Assembly (NCBI GenBank): GCA_965221595.1
Contig: OZ244900.1
Span: 3,162,001 to 3,226,000, forward strand
Length of the DNA: 64,000 bases
Direction of reading: 5' to 3'
From: JAAXGX01 sp965221595
Lineage (GTDB): Bacteria > Acidobacteriota > Vicinamibacteria > Vicinamibacterales > UBA8438
Part shown: one piece after another, positions 40,022 through 49,055 of the stretch
Layout of the letters: every line of letters starts with the position of its first letter
Numbering within the stretch: the stretch's first letter is position 1
Notes under the pieces: generated by a model
Database searches by the model: none
What the model was told of the DNA's origin: nothing
The model's input: the letters and a program-made list of their open reading frames with translations, nothing else
Translations under genes and position numbers: made by a program

Positions 40022-41433
40022 ACATCCACCTCGCCGTGCTCGTCGTCTACGCGGCCCTGCTCATGGGCTTCGGTCTGTGGGCCGGCCGGCGCGTGCGACG
40101 CGCGCACGACTTCTTCGTCGCCGGGCGCCGGCTGGGTCCGTTCATGCTGTTCGCCACGATCCTGGCCTCGAACATCGGCGCCGGATCGACGGTGAACGCC
40201 GCCGCCCTGGGCTATCGGGACGGCCTCAGCGCGTGGTGGTGGGTGGGTTCGGCCGGGCTCGGCTCCATCGTCCTGGCGCTATGGATCGGCCCCCGGGTCC
40301 GCCGGCTCGCGGCGCAACACGACCTCAACACCGTGGGAGACTTCCTGGAGCAGCGCTACGGCGGGAGCGTCCGGGCGGCGGTCGCCGGCTTGCTGTGGAT
40401 CGGGACCCTGGCCATTCTCGCAGGCCAACTGCTGGCAATCGGCTGGGTGCTGAACGTAGTGACCGGGATCGAGCGCTGGGTGGGCTGCGTCCTGGGCGGT
40501 CTCGTCGTCACCGTCTACTTCAGCGCGGGCGGCCTGCTGACCGCCGTGTGGGTCAACGTCGCGCAGCTCGCCATCCTGCTGGCCGGCTTCGTCGTCGTCG
40601 TGCCGCTCGCACTGGAGGACGTCGGCGGCTGGGGACACGTCGTGGAGACGACGCGCGGCATCGAGGACTACTGGAACCCCTGGCGCGGCGGCGGCTCGGG
40701 GTGGTTCTACCTGGCCATGCTCGGGCCCGCGTTCATCGTCTCGCCGGGGTTGCTGCAGAAAGTCTACGCCGCCCGCGACGACGCGGCCGTCCGCGCCGGC
40801 ATCGGGCTCCAGGCGGCTGTGCTGCTCGTGTTCGCCGCCGCCCCGGTCGTGCTCGGGATGATCGCGCGGTCGGTCTATCCGACACTGGCCAACCAGGACC
40901 TGGCCCTGCCGACGCTCCTGATGGAGGCCGTCCCGCCGCTCGTGGGTGCGCTGGGCCTGGCCGCGTTGTTCTCGGCGGAGGTGAGCTCCGCCGACGTCAT
41001 CCTCTTCATGCTGGCGACGTCGCTGTCGCAGGATCTCTACCGCCGCTTCGTGCGGCCGGGGGCCAGCGACGCCCAGGTGCTCCGGGTGGCGCGGGTGGCC
41101 GCCGTCGCCGGCGGCGTGCTCGGCACGGCACTGGCGGTCGCCGCCGAGTCGATCGCCGGCGTGCTGAGCTTCTTCTACACGCTGCTGACCGTCAGCCTCT
41201 TCGTGCCGGTCATGGCCGGGCTGTACCTGCGGCGTGTGGGCGCGACCGAGGCACTGGCGTCGCTGGCGGGCGGCGTCGCGCTCGCCACGCTCGTCCAGGT
41301 AACGACCGGGGGGGCCGGCATCGCCGGGCTGACCCCGGCGATGTGCGGCCTCGGCGGCGCCGTGCTCGCCGGCGGCGGCGCGGCGGCACTGGCGAGATTC
41401 CCGACTGGAGCTAATCGAGCAGACGCGCCTTGA
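40018..41433 (+). CDS. Sodium:solute symporter family transporter, second copy
   Basis: This 471-residue SSS protein is shorter than the one at 2996 and close to the family's usual length. It begins in a first helix, then DFFVAGRRLGPFMLFATILASNIGAGSTV, of which GRRLG and ASNIGAGS are the family hallmarks, followed by GGLLTAVW and SAEVSSADVILFMLATSLSQDLY. ATG 40018 overlaps the upstream hydrolase stop, implying coupled translation and shared function. Its 3' end overlaps the convergent dienelactone-hydrolase-like gene by 23 bases. The substrate is probably a small organic anion or a sugar, but this cannot be fixed. Confidence 0.87.
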   Translation: MNIHLAVLVVYAALLMGFGLWAGRRVRRAHDFFVAGRRLGPFMLFATILASNIGAGSTVNAAALGYRDGLSAWWWVGSAGLGSIVLALWIGPRVRRLAAQHDLNTVGDFLEQRYGGSVRAAVAGLLWIGTLAILAGQLLAIGWVLNVVTGIERWVGCVLGGLVVTVYFSAGGLLTAVWVNVAQLAILLAGFVVVVPLALEDVGGWGHVVETTRGIEDYWNPWRGGGSGWFYLAMLGPAFIVSPGLLQKVYAARDDAAVRAGIGLQAAVLLVFAAAPVVLGMIARSVYPTLANQDLALPTLLMEAVPPLVGALGLAALFSAEVSSADVILFMLATSLSQDLYRRFVRPGASDAQVLRVARVAAVAGGVLGTALAVAAESIAGVLSFFYTLLTVSLFVPVMAGLYLRRVGATEALASLAGGVALATLVQVTTGGAGIAGLTPAMCGLGGAVLAGGGAAALARFPTGANRADAP

Positions 41434-42133
41434 GCCAGTCGACGATGGCCGGCTCGAGGTCGGGGTTCTTCCCGAACATCGGCAGCCCGTGCTCGGTTCC
41501 GCCGTAGATCTTGACCACCGACTGCGCGTTCTTCGAGCCCGCGACGGCGGCCTCGATCACTTCGTGCACGCCGGGAGTCAGGTCGTCGGCGTCGGCGGCC
41601 GCGCCGAACACGGCCAACCCCGGGCTCATGGCGATATGCTCCCTGGCCGCGTCGCTGGGAAAACCGGACAGCGCCAGGAACGCCTTGACGTCGGGATTGC
41701 GGGTCGCGAGGTCCGAGGTCAGTGCCACGCCGCAGCTCGCACCGCCCACGCCGGTGCGGGCCGCATCGACGCCGTCCTGCGCGAGCAGGTACGCGTAGGC
41801 CGCGTCGACGTCCGGCGGTGACTGCTGCATCAGGCGCGGGAACGAGTCGCGCGCGACGAGCCCCTCGCCCGGGGTCTCGCCGAAGCCCCGCAGATCGAAC
41901 GTCAGCACGTGAATGCCGGCCGCCGCAAGGCTGCCCGCAAGGCTCTCCCACGAGGTGCGGTCCATGTTGCACTGGTGCACGAGCAGCATGCCGGGTCCGG
42001 GCAGCCCCGGATCGTAGTAGCTGCCCTTGAGCACCGTGCCGTCGGCACTGGTGATGTCGACGGGGCTGCTGTCGGCGAGCGCGGCCGTCGCGACGGCCAG
42101 AACGAGAACGAGACTCGCGAGGATGGAACGCAT
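41411..42133 (-). CDS. Secreted alpha/beta hydrolase, dienelactone-hydrolase-like
   Basis: A 240-residue protein with a signal peptide ending AALADSS, then LLVHQCNMDRTSW, TFDLRGFGETPGEG, the nucleophile elbow GGASCGVAL with Ser-133 in GASCG, and a C-terminal GGTEHGLPMF carrying the catalytic His. It fits the dienelactone hydrolase/alpha-beta hydrolase families. ATG 42133 is strongly supported by AGGAGG. It converges on, and overlaps by 23 bases, the symporter gene. The substrate is unknown. Confidence 0.8.
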   Translation of the reverse strand: MRSILASLVLVLAVATAALADSSPVDITSADGTVLKGSYYDPGLPGPGMLLVHQCNMDRTSWESLAGSLAAAGIHVLTFDLRGFGETPGEGLVARDSFPRLMQQSPPDVDAAYAYLLAQDGVDAARTGVGGASCGVALTSDLATRNPDVKAFLALSGFPSDAAREHIAMSPGLAVFGAAADADDLTPGVHEVIEAAVAGSKNAQSVVKIYGGTEHGLPMFGKNPDLEPAIVDWLKARLLD

Positions 42134-42241
42134 GCGCACCTCCTGCCCGCTGCGGGCGAACGAAAGGGTTTCGAATCCGGGCGAAACGGCCGAGTATATC
42201 ACCGCCTATCACCGCGCCCTGACCCGGCTGCCGAGCGGCTG

Positions 42242-42877
42242 TCACAGGGCCGCCGCGACGGCGCGCGCCGCGGCGGCGACCGCGGGCGGCACCGTCTGCG
42301 GCCGGAGGTCACCCTGCGCCGCGTAACGCTCGAGGCGCTCGAGCTCGGCCAGAAGGCGCGCGGCGAACGCGGGCAGGCGTCGATCGATCGCAGCCGGCAG
42401 CGCCTGCGCCGGCGGACACGCATGCAGCCGTATCGCCGGGAACTGCTGCGCGAACGTCGCCACACAGCGCCGCATCGCGAAGCCCTTGGCCACCAGCAGC
42501 GCGGACCGCGGCCGGTGGCCGCGCGCCGCGAGCGCAGCCATGCCGAGGCGCACGTTCTCGAGCGTGTTGGTGGCCGCCGGCTCCGTCACGACCGCGCCCG
42601 GTGGGACGCCGGCGGCGACCATCAGGTCGCGGAACACGTGCGCTTCGGGACGATCGAAGTGCCCCCGCGTCAGCCGGCCGAAGCTCCCGCTGACCAGGAT
42701 GCGGGGGGCGTACCCCGCCGCGTACAGCGCCGCGGCGCGCGCCGGCACCGCGCGGTCCGCCGATCCGAACACGAAGATCACGTCGGCCGGCCGCGGCGCG
42801 TCCGACAGCGCCAGGTAGTCCCAGAGCGGCTGCAGCTGGCCCTCCAGACCGGTCTCGGCGAACGCGGTCACCGGCAT
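42242..42877 (-). CDS. YdcF/ElyC-family DUF218 protein
   Basis: The 211-residue product carries the DUF218 pattern: DVIFVFGSADRAVPARAAAL, ILVSGSFG and EPAATNTLENVRLG, with a later LLVAKGFAMRR. Relatives include E. coli YdcF, which binds SAM, and ElyC, linked to peptidoglycan precursor metabolism. No membrane helix is visible, so it is YdcF-like rather than ElyC-like. The start is uncertain between ATG 42877 and a TTG at 42907. The gene is divergent from the amidase gene. Confidence 0.8.
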   Translation of the reverse strand: MPVTAFAETGLEGQLQPLWDYLALSDAPRPADVIFVFGSADRAVPARAAALYAAGYAPRILVSGSFGRLTRGHFDRPEAHVFRDLMVAAGVPPGAVVTEPAATNTLENVRLGMAALAARGHRPRSALLVAKGFAMRRCVATFAQQFPAIRLHACPPAQALPAAIDRRLPAFAARLLAELERLERYAAQGDLRPQTVPPAVAAAARAVAAAL

Positions 42878-42944
42878 GGTGTACGCCAGGACGGCGCCGG
42901 GACGCAACCCGCCGGGCCGGGCGCGCCCGCCGCAGCCGCGGTGC

Positions 42945-42950
42945 TATCAT
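42945..42950 (+). promoter_or_regulatory. Candidate extended -10 promoter of the amidase operon
   Basis: TATCAT (five of six) is preceded by TG one base upstream, matching the extended -10 pattern. The predicted start point leaves a leader of about 29 bases before ATG 42986. There is no good -35. Confidence 0.4.
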
Positions 42951-42985
42951 CGTCGTGAGGCGCGCCGCGCGCGCGGCGCGACAGG

Positions 42986-44536
42986 ATGGCACGCTCCCGC
43001 TCAGCACTCCTCGCTTCCAGCACAGCCCTCGCGGCGGCCGTTGTGGTTCTGCCGGGCACCGCGGTCAGCCAGCCGGCTGCCGACGGCATCACGGTCATCG
43101 CGCCGGGCGGGCGGGAGCGCCTCGGCACGGTCGACCACGACGGACGCGAGATGGTTGCCCTCGACGACGTCGCGCGACTGTTCGGACTCGGACTCGACGA
43201 GGACTCGCGGGCGGGCACGCTGTCGGTCACCGCCGGCGACGCGGTCATCATCCTGACTCCCGATCAGCAGATCATCTCCGTCGCGGGACGCCTCGTGTCG
43301 CTGCGGGCGCCGCCGCGCCGCGTCCGCGGGCGCTGGCTGGTGTCTTCCGACTTCCTCACCCGCGCACTGGCTGCGGTTCACGGCCAGCCGCTGGAGTATC
43401 GGGCGCAGTCCAGGCTGCTCGTCGTCGGCGACCTGCGGGTGCCGCAGGTCGCGGCCCGCTACCGTTCCGGCGGCGGCAGCGACCAGTTGCGCCTGGACGT
43501 GACGCCGAGCACGCCGCACACCATCGAGGAGCGCGCCGGGCGGCTCGTCGTGACGTTCGCCGCCGACGACATCGACCTGATACGTCCGCCGCGCCTCGAC
43601 GGCGGTTTGGCGACCGGGTTCGGCCGGGTCGCGAACGCCCCGAGCCTGGCGCTCGACCTGGGTCCCGCCGTGGATTCGTACAGCGTCACGACCGACCCGG
43701 CCCCGAACGGCGGCGACACGCTCCGCATCGAATTGCTGGCGGCCCGCACCGCGGACGCCGCGACCGCCGCGGCTCCGGCCGCCGCGCCCGGGCCGGCGCC
43801 GGTCGACCCGCTGCCCGACTTCGCAGCCGGCTCGGCCCTGCGCGTCGTCGCCATCGATCCCGGCCACGGCGGCGACGACCCCGGCAGCCGGGGCGCCGAC
43901 AGTGCCCTGGAGAAGGACATCACGCTGGGCGTGGCCCGGCGGCTGCGCGCGGTGCTCGAAAGTCGGCTCGGGTTGCGCGTCATCCTCACCCGCGAGCGCG
44001 ACGAGACCGTCGACCTCGATGCGCGCGCCGCCATCGCGAACAACAACGGCGCCGATCTGTTCATCAGCCTCCACGCGAATGCGTCGACGCGCCCGGCGGC
44101 GACCGGCGCGGAGGTCTTCTACCTCGGCCTCGATGAATATGGCACCGAGGCGCAGGCGATCGCGGACAGCGACGTCCCGACGATCCCGGTGGTCGGGGGC
44201 GGCAGCCGCCGGATCGATCCCGTGCGGTGGGAGATGGCACAGGTCTTGTACGTGGACCGCTCGGCTTTGCTGGCCGACATCGTCGACGCCGAACTGCGCC
44301 GCCGGGTCGTCATGAGCCCGCGGCCTGTGCAGCAGGCTCCGTTCCGCGTGCTCGTGGGAGCCAACACGCCGGCCGTGCTCGTCGAGCTCGGCTCGCTGGC
44401 CGATCCGGACAACGAGCTGCGGCTTGCCAGCGCTGCGTTCCGCAACGCCGTCGCGGAGGCGCTGCTTGCGAGCATCCAGCGCTTCAGCGTCGCGCTCGAG
44501 CGCGGAGAGTGGGCCGGCGCGCTGCCGGGCAGGTGA
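42986..44536 (+). CDS. N-acetylmuramoyl-L-alanine amidase (Amidase_3)
   Basis: This enzyme cleaves the bond between N-acetylmuramic acid and the stem peptide during cell separation. The 516-residue protein has a signal peptide, a copper-amine-oxidase-N-like domain (about 45-130), an AMIN-like beta domain, and a C-terminal zinc amidase. The amidase shows VAIDPGHGGDDPGSRG (His near 291), a Glu in ALEKDI, HANAS near 361 and VLVELGS near 466 carrying the catalytic Glu. Domain order and length match AmiC-type enzymes of high-GC bacteria. It is the first gene of a four-gene operon with GerMN, rph and rdgB. Confidence 0.9.
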   Translation: MARSRSALLASSTALAAAVVVLPGTAVSQPAADGITVIAPGGRERLGTVDHDGREMVALDDVARLFGLGLDEDSRAGTLSVTAGDAVIILTPDQQIISVAGRLVSLRAPPRRVRGRWLVSSDFLTRALAAVHGQPLEYRAQSRLLVVGDLRVPQVAARYRSGGGSDQLRLDVTPSTPHTIEERAGRLVVTFAADDIDLIRPPRLDGGLATGFGRVANAPSLALDLGPAVDSYSVTTDPAPNGGDTLRIELLAARTADAATAAAPAAAPGPAPVDPLPDFAAGSALRVVAIDPGHGGDDPGSRGADSALEKDITLGVARRLRAVLESRLGLRVILTRERDETVDLDARAAIANNNGADLFISLHANASTRPAATGAEVFYLGLDEYGTEAQAIADSDVPTIPVVGGGSRRIDPVRWEMAQVLYVDRSALLADIVDAELRRRVVMSPRPVQQAPFRVLVGANTPAVLVELGSLADPDNELRLASAAFRNAVAEALLASIQRFSVALERGEWAGALPGR

Positions 44537-44540
44537 CGCC

Positions 44541-45146
44541 ATGCCGCTGCTCAAGGGCATCGTGGCGGCGCTCGTGGCAGTCGGCCTCGCGGTCGCCGTC
44601 ACGGTCGTGCTCGACCGCGCCGCGCGCGCACCGCACGCGCCGCCGCAGACGGGCGGGGGACCTGCGCCGGCGGGCGCGACACCGAACACCGCGATCCTCT
44701 TCTACGTCGCGGAGGACGGCACCGCGCTCGTCACCCGCACCGTGGAGATCCCCGCCGCGGCCGACGCGTTGACGCGTGCGCGGCTGGTCGTCGAGCGCCA
44801 GTTAGCGCCGCCGGCCCGGCCGTTGACCTCGGCGTTCCCCGCCGGGACGCGGCTGCGCGCCGTCTACCTGACGGCCGAGGGGAACGCGTTCGTCGATCTC
44901 TCGGGAGACGTCTCCGCCGCCCACCCGGGCGGCTCGCTCGACGAGCTGTTCACCGTCTACGCGCTGGTCAACGCGCTGGTCAGCAACGTCCCGGAGATTG
45001 CGGCGGTCCAAATCCTCATCGAGGGCCGCGAGGTCGATACGCTGGCGGGCCACGTCGATCTGCGGCGCCCGCTCGGGCTCGGCATGCAGTGGGTGGGCGG
45101 CAGGGGGTCGGCCAGCGGCTACCCGGAAGCGCCCGCCGGACCGTGA
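44541..45146 (+). CDS. GerMN-domain membrane-anchored protein
   Basis: The 201-residue product has one N-terminal membrane helix (residues 5-25), a Pro/Gly-rich linker and a GerMN domain with ILFYVAEDGTALVTRTVEI, LTSAFPAGTRLRAVYL and AFVDLSGDV. GerMN domains are found in spore-germination and cell-wall-associated proteins and often lie beside N-acetylmuramoyl amidases, as here; they probably help the amidase in the periplasm. The ATG follows the amidase stop by four bases, and its own stop overlaps the rph start by one base. Confidence 0.85.
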   Translation: MPLLKGIVAALVAVGLAVAVTVVLDRAARAPHAPPQTGGGPAPAGATPNTAILFYVAEDGTALVTRTVEIPAAADALTRARLVVERQLAPPARPLTSAFPAGTRLRAVYLTAEGNAFVDLSGDVSAAHPGGSLDELFTVYALVNALVSNVPEIAAVQILIEGREVDTLAGHVDLRRPLGLGMQWVGGRGSASGYPEAPAGP

Positions 45147-45913
45147 TGACCGCCTCGCCTGGCTCGCCCGCACGTGCGCGCACCGATCAGCGCGGGCCGA
45201 CTGATCTGCGACCGCTGCGGCTGACCCCGCACTACTCCATGCACGCGGAGGGGTCCGTGCTCATCGAGGCCGGCGAGACGCGGATCATCTGCACGGCCAG
45301 CGCCGAGGATCGCGTGCCGCCCTTCCTCCGCGGCAGCGGCAAGGGCTGGGTCACCGCAGAGTACGGCATGCTGCCGCGCGCCACGTCGACACGCAACACA
45401 CGCGAGGCCGCGGTCGGGCGCCCCGGCGGACGGACGCAGGAGATACAGCGCCTCATCGGCCGCTCGTTGCGCGCCGTCACACGCCTCGCCGCGCTCGGCG
45501 AGCGGACGATCTGGGTCGACTGCGACGTCATCCAGGCCGACGGCGGCACGCGCACGGCGTCGATCACCGGCGGCTTCGTCGCCCTCGTGCTGGCTCTCGA
45601 CAAGCTGCGGCAGGCCGGCACGCTCAAGACAATCCCCGTGGACGACTACGTCGCGGCCATCAGCGTCGGCATCGTGGGCGGGATGCCGGTGGTCGACCTC
45701 GCGTACGCCGAGGACGCCGCGGCCGACGTCGACATGAACGTCGTGAAGACCGGCAACGGCCGCTTCATAGAGGTCCAGGGCACGGCCGAGGGAGCACCGT
45801 TCGGTCACGACGCGCTCACCGAGCTCCTGCGACTCGCCGACGACGCCATTGCCGGCCTGGTCGCCCGCCAGCGCGAGCTCGTCGGCGAGATCCTGAGCCC
45901 GCGGCGCGCATGA
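45146..45913 (+). CDS. rph: Ribonuclease PH
   Basis: RNase PH trims the 3' ends of tRNA precursors phosphorolytically. The 255-residue protein has LTPHYSMHAEGSVLIEAG, the RNA-binding Arg-rich region around MLPRATSTRNTRE, EIQRLIGRSLRAV, VDCDVIQADGGTRTASITGG and the phosphate-site GTAEGAPF. The length is usual for the family, with about 20 extra N-terminal residues after ATG 45146. It sits in a rightward operon and overlaps rdgB by ATGA, a common pairing across bacteria. Confidence 0.95.
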   Translation: MTASPGSPARARTDQRGPTDLRPLRLTPHYSMHAEGSVLIEAGETRIICTASAEDRVPPFLRGSGKGWVTAEYGMLPRATSTRNTREAAVGRPGGRTQEIQRLIGRSLRAVTRLAALGERTIWVDCDVIQADGGTRTASITGGFVALVLALDKLRQAGTLKTIPVDDYVAAISVGIVGGMPVVDLAYAEDAAADVDMNVVKTGNGRFIEVQGTAEGAPFGHDALTELLRLADDAIAGLVARQRELVGEILSPRRA

Positions 45914-46503
45914 AGCTGCTTGCGGCCACCACCAACCCGCACAAGCTGAGCGAGATCCGGGCGCTGCTCGCGGGCCTGCCGGTCCGCATCGAGACCCTGG
46001 CCGCGTACCCCACGCTCGGAGCGCCGGAGGAGACCGGGACCACATTTGCCGCGAACGCGCGCCTGAAGGCCGCCCACTACGCCAGCCGCAGCGGACTGCG
46101 CGCGGTCGCCGACGACTCGGGGCTCGAGATCGATGCGCTCGACGGCGCGCCGGGCGTGCGCTCGGCCCGCTTCAACGGCGCGAGCTACCCCGAGAAGTTC
46201 ACCGCCATCCACGAGCTGCTGCGTGCGGGCGGCGGCGATGGGAGCGCCGCGCGCTTCGTCTGCGCGCTGGCCGTGGCCGACGGGGGGCGTATCGTCTTCG
46301 AGGCCCGCGGCGTCGTCGAGGGGCGGATCGCGCCCGAGCCGGCCGGCCGCGGCGGGTTCGGGTACGACCCGATCTTCTTCTATCCCCCGTACGGACGCAC
46401 GCTGGCCGAGCTGGCGCCGGCCGAGAAGGCCGCCATCAGCCACCGCGGCCAGGCGTTCCGGGCACTGCGCAGCTTCCTGGAAGCCACCCTGCGGGACCGC
46501 TGA
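45910..46503 (+). CDS. rdgB: RdgB/HAM1 non-canonical purine NTP pyrophosphatase
   Basis: This house-cleaning enzyme hydrolyses dITP, XTP and ITP to monophosphates so that they are not built into DNA or RNA. The 197-residue protein shows ATTNPHKLSEI at the start (usual T-x-N-x-x-K), DDSGLEIDALDGAPGVRSAR with metal-binding Asp residues, and GRGGFGYDPIFFYP and SHRGQAFRAL near the end. It is the last gene of the amidase-GerMN-rph-rdgB operon, with only three bases separating it from the convergent phoR stop. Confidence 0.95.
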   Translation: MKLLAATTNPHKLSEIRALLAGLPVRIETLAAYPTLGAPEETGTTFAANARLKAAHYASRSGLRAVADDSGLEIDALDGAPGVRSARFNGASYPEKFTAIHELLRAGGGDGSAARFVCALAVADGGRIVFEARGVVEGRIAPEPAGRGGFGYDPIFFYPPYGRTLAELAPAEKAAISHRGQAFRALRSFLEATLRDR

Positions 46504-46506
46504 CGG

Positions 46507-48333
46507 TCACTCGACGACGGTGGCCGGGACGGCCGCGGCATCCGCCAGGGCCGCCCCGCGCGGTCGCGGCGGCTCCCGCCGCGGCAGGCGGATGCTGAAG
46601 CGCGCGCCGCCCCCGGGCCGGTTGGCGGCCGCGGCCACGCCGCCGTGCAGGCCGGCCAGATGCTTGACGATGGCGAGCCCCAGCCCGGTCCCGCCCGGGT
46701 CGCGTGCGCGCGACCGATCCACACGGTAGAAGCGCTCGAAGACGCGCGTCAGGTCGGTGTCCGGGATGCCCGGACCGCGGTCCTCGACGGTCAGCACGAC
46801 CTCGTCGCCCGCGGTCGCGATGCGCAGCACGACCGTGCTGCCGGCCGGCGCGTAGCGGGCAGCATTCTCCAGCAGATTCTTCAGGATGTCGTGCAGCTTG
46901 GACGCATCGGCGGTGATCGTGGCTGCCGACGGCTCGATGTGCGTGGCGACGCGCATCCCCCGCTCCTGCAGCAGCGAGGCCAGCTCGGTCTGAGCCGCCT
47001 CGAACACGGCCTCGGTAGCGCAGGGCATCAGGTTCAACGTCTCCTGGCCGGCGTCCAGCCTGGCCAACCGCAGCAGATCGCCCACCAGGCGATCCATCCG
47101 CAGCGTATGTCTGGCGACGATGTCCAGGAAGCGCGGGTCGCCGGCCGGCGCGCTGCCGTCGAGCAGGGCGTCGAGCGCGGCGCGGATGGCAGTCAGCGGC
47201 GTGCGCAGCTCGTGCGAGACGTTGGCCACGAAGTCCTGGCGGACCTGCTCCGCGCGCCGGAACTCGGTCATGTCGTGCAGGACCATCGCCGCGCCCTGGC
47301 GACCCGCGTCGTCCTCTGCCGGGACGAGAGCAGCCGTGCTGGCGAGAAGCACCTTGGGCGGCTCGGTGTTCAGGCTGACCTCCCGCTGCAGGGACTCGCC
47401 GTCGTCCAGCGCGCGGGCGATCTGGCCCGCGATCTCCGGATTCCGGATCAGCTCGATGTAGTGTCGTCCCACGGGCGAGGTGCCGAGCGCCAGCATCGCA
47501 CGCACGGCGTCGTTCGCCATCCGGACGTGGCCCCCGGCGTCGACGACGACCACGCCCTCGGCCATGCTCGACAGGATGGCGTCGGTGAGCACGCGGTGCC
47601 GCGACAGCTCGTCGAGCCGTCGGCCCAGCTCGTGCACCGACGCGTCGAGAGCACGCGCGACCGTGCCGATCTCGTCGTTGCCGTAGCCGCGCAGCGGACG
47701 GCTCAGATCGCCTTCGGCGTAGCGGCGCGCCACGGCGGCAATGGCGCGGACGCGCCGGCTCATGGCGGTCGAGGTCACCCAGGCCAGCACCAGCGCGCCG
47801 ACCAGCGCCAGAAAGATGCCGATGGCGGTCGCCCGCCGCACGGAGGCGAGCTGCTCGTCGACCGCCGTCAGCGGCAGAGCCAGGCGGGCATAGCCCACCG
47901 CATCGTGGTCGACGGGCAGCGCCGCGTACAGGAAGTCGCGCTCGATGGTCGTACTGAAGCGGCGGGTGACGCCCACCCCCCGCTCGCGCGCGACGAGAAT
48001 CTCGGGGCGGGTACCGTGATTCTCCATCGCCGCGAGCCCTGCGCCGTCCTCGGCCGAATCGCCGACCACCCGGCCGTCGGGCGCGACGAGAGTCACGCGG
48101 GCGCCGAGCTCGCGGCCCAGCGCGTCGGCCTCGGCGTCGAGCTCCGCCAGCGTGGGGGCGGTCCCGCGCCGGGCGACCAGCTCGGCGACGAGCCGGGTCT
48201 GGGCCACCAGCTCGCGCTCGATGCGTTCCAGGAGTTGGCGCTGCGACGACAGCGAGACCAGCGCGCCGGCCAGCAGCAGGCTGACTGTGGCAATGCCCAG
48301 GACCGCGGCGAACAGCCGCGTGCGCAGCTTCAT
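46507..48333 (-). CDS. phoR: Phosphate-regulon sensor histidine kinase PhoR
   Basis: The 608-residue kinase has an N-terminal helix, a periplasmic sensor region (about 30-160), a second helix, HAMP, a PAS domain near 240-350, HisKA with FVANVSHELRTPL and an ATPase domain with NLLENAARY, EDRGPGIPDTD and GGTGLGLAIVK. The presence of a large periplasmic region differs from E. coli PhoR, which has almost none, but is common elsewhere. ATG 48333 overlaps the phoB stop by ATGA. Context with pstCAB and phoU supports control of phosphate starvation genes. Confidence 0.9.
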   Translation of the reverse strand: MKLRTRLFAAVLGIATVSLLLAGALVSLSSQRQLLERIERELVAQTRLVAELVARRGTAPTLAELDAEADALGRELGARVTLVAPDGRVVGDSAEDGAGLAAMENHGTRPEILVARERGVGVTRRFSTTIERDFLYAALPVDHDAVGYARLALPLTAVDEQLASVRRATAIGIFLALVGALVLAWVTSTAMSRRVRAIAAVARRYAEGDLSRPLRGYGNDEIGTVARALDASVHELGRRLDELSRHRVLTDAILSSMAEGVVVVDAGGHVRMANDAVRAMLALGTSPVGRHYIELIRNPEIAGQIARALDDGESLQREVSLNTEPPKVLLASTAALVPAEDDAGRQGAAMVLHDMTEFRRAEQVRQDFVANVSHELRTPLTAIRAALDALLDGSAPAGDPRFLDIVARHTLRMDRLVGDLLRLARLDAGQETLNLMPCATEAVFEAAQTELASLLQERGMRVATHIEPSAATITADASKLHDILKNLLENAARYAPAGSTVVLRIATAGDEVVLTVEDRGPGIPDTDLTRVFERFYRVDRSRARDPGGTGLGLAIVKHLAGLHGGVAAAANRPGGGARFSIRLPRREPPRPRGAALADAAAVPATVVE

Positions 48334-49055
48334 GGCCGGCGGGCCGCCGGGCCCGGCGACTCCAGCAGCTTGTATCCGAATTGCTTGATCGTCACGATGG
48401 CGTCGCGCAGCACCGGCACCTTCTCGCGCAAGCGGCGAATGTGCACGTCCACGGTGCGGGTCCCGCCGGTGTAGCGGTACCCCCACACGTCGGAGAGCAG
48501 CAAATCGCGCGACAGGACCCGGCCCGGGTGTTCCACGAGGTACTTGAGCAGCAGGTACTCCTTGGCGGTGAGCCGCACCTCTTCGCCGGCTACGGTGACC
48601 ACGTGCTGGTCCGCGTCGATCAGCACATCGCCGAAGCGTACCCGCCGCTGGCTCGACCGCGACCGGCCGGCGCGGCGCAGCACCGCGCCCACTCGTGCCA
48701 CGAGTTCCTTCGGGCTGAACGGCTTGGTCACGTAGTCGTCGCCGCCCAGCTCGAGGCCCACAATGCGATCGGCCTCCTCCGACTTGGCGGTCAGCATGAT
48801 GATCGGGATGGCCGCAAGCGTCGGCTCGGACCGCATGGCACGGCAGATCTCGAGCCCGTTCAGACCGGGCAGCATCAGGTCGAGCAGCACCAGATCGGGT
48901 GCCCGGTCCCGCACGTGCGGCAGCACGTCGCTGCCGGAGTTGAGCACCTCCGTCAGGTAGCCGGCCCGCTGCAGATAGTGCGCCACCAGCTCGGCGATGT
49001 CGTGGTCGTCCTCGACCACGAGAATCCGCGTCGCGCCGCCGCTAGTCAGCGCCAC
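48330..49055 (-). CDS. phoB: Phosphate-regulon response regulator PhoB
   Basis: The 241-residue OmpR-class regulator has a receiver domain with acidic pocket EDD, phospho-acceptor Asp in VLLDLMLPGLNG and Lys in VTKPFSPKEL, and a winged-helix domain with LTAKEYLLLKYLVEHPGRV and RTVDVHIRRLREK. The start is unclear: GTG 49055 abuts the AGGAGG, leaving no spacer, while a CTG at 49049 has ideal spacing. It overlaps the end of phoU by about 14 bases. Coupling to phoR follows through ATGA. Confidence 0.9.
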   Translation of the reverse strand: MALTSGGATRILVVEDDHDIAELVAHYLQRAGYLTEVLNSGSDVLPHVRDRAPDLVLLDLMLPGLNGLEICRAMRSEPTLAAIPIIMLTAKSEEADRIVGLELGGDDYVTKPFSPKELVARVGAVLRRAGRSRSSQRRVRFGDVLIDADQHVVTVAGEEVRLTAKEYLLLKYLVEHPGRVLSRDLLLSDVWGYRYTGGTRTVDVHIRRLREKVPVLRDAIVTIKQFGYKLLESPGPAARRP

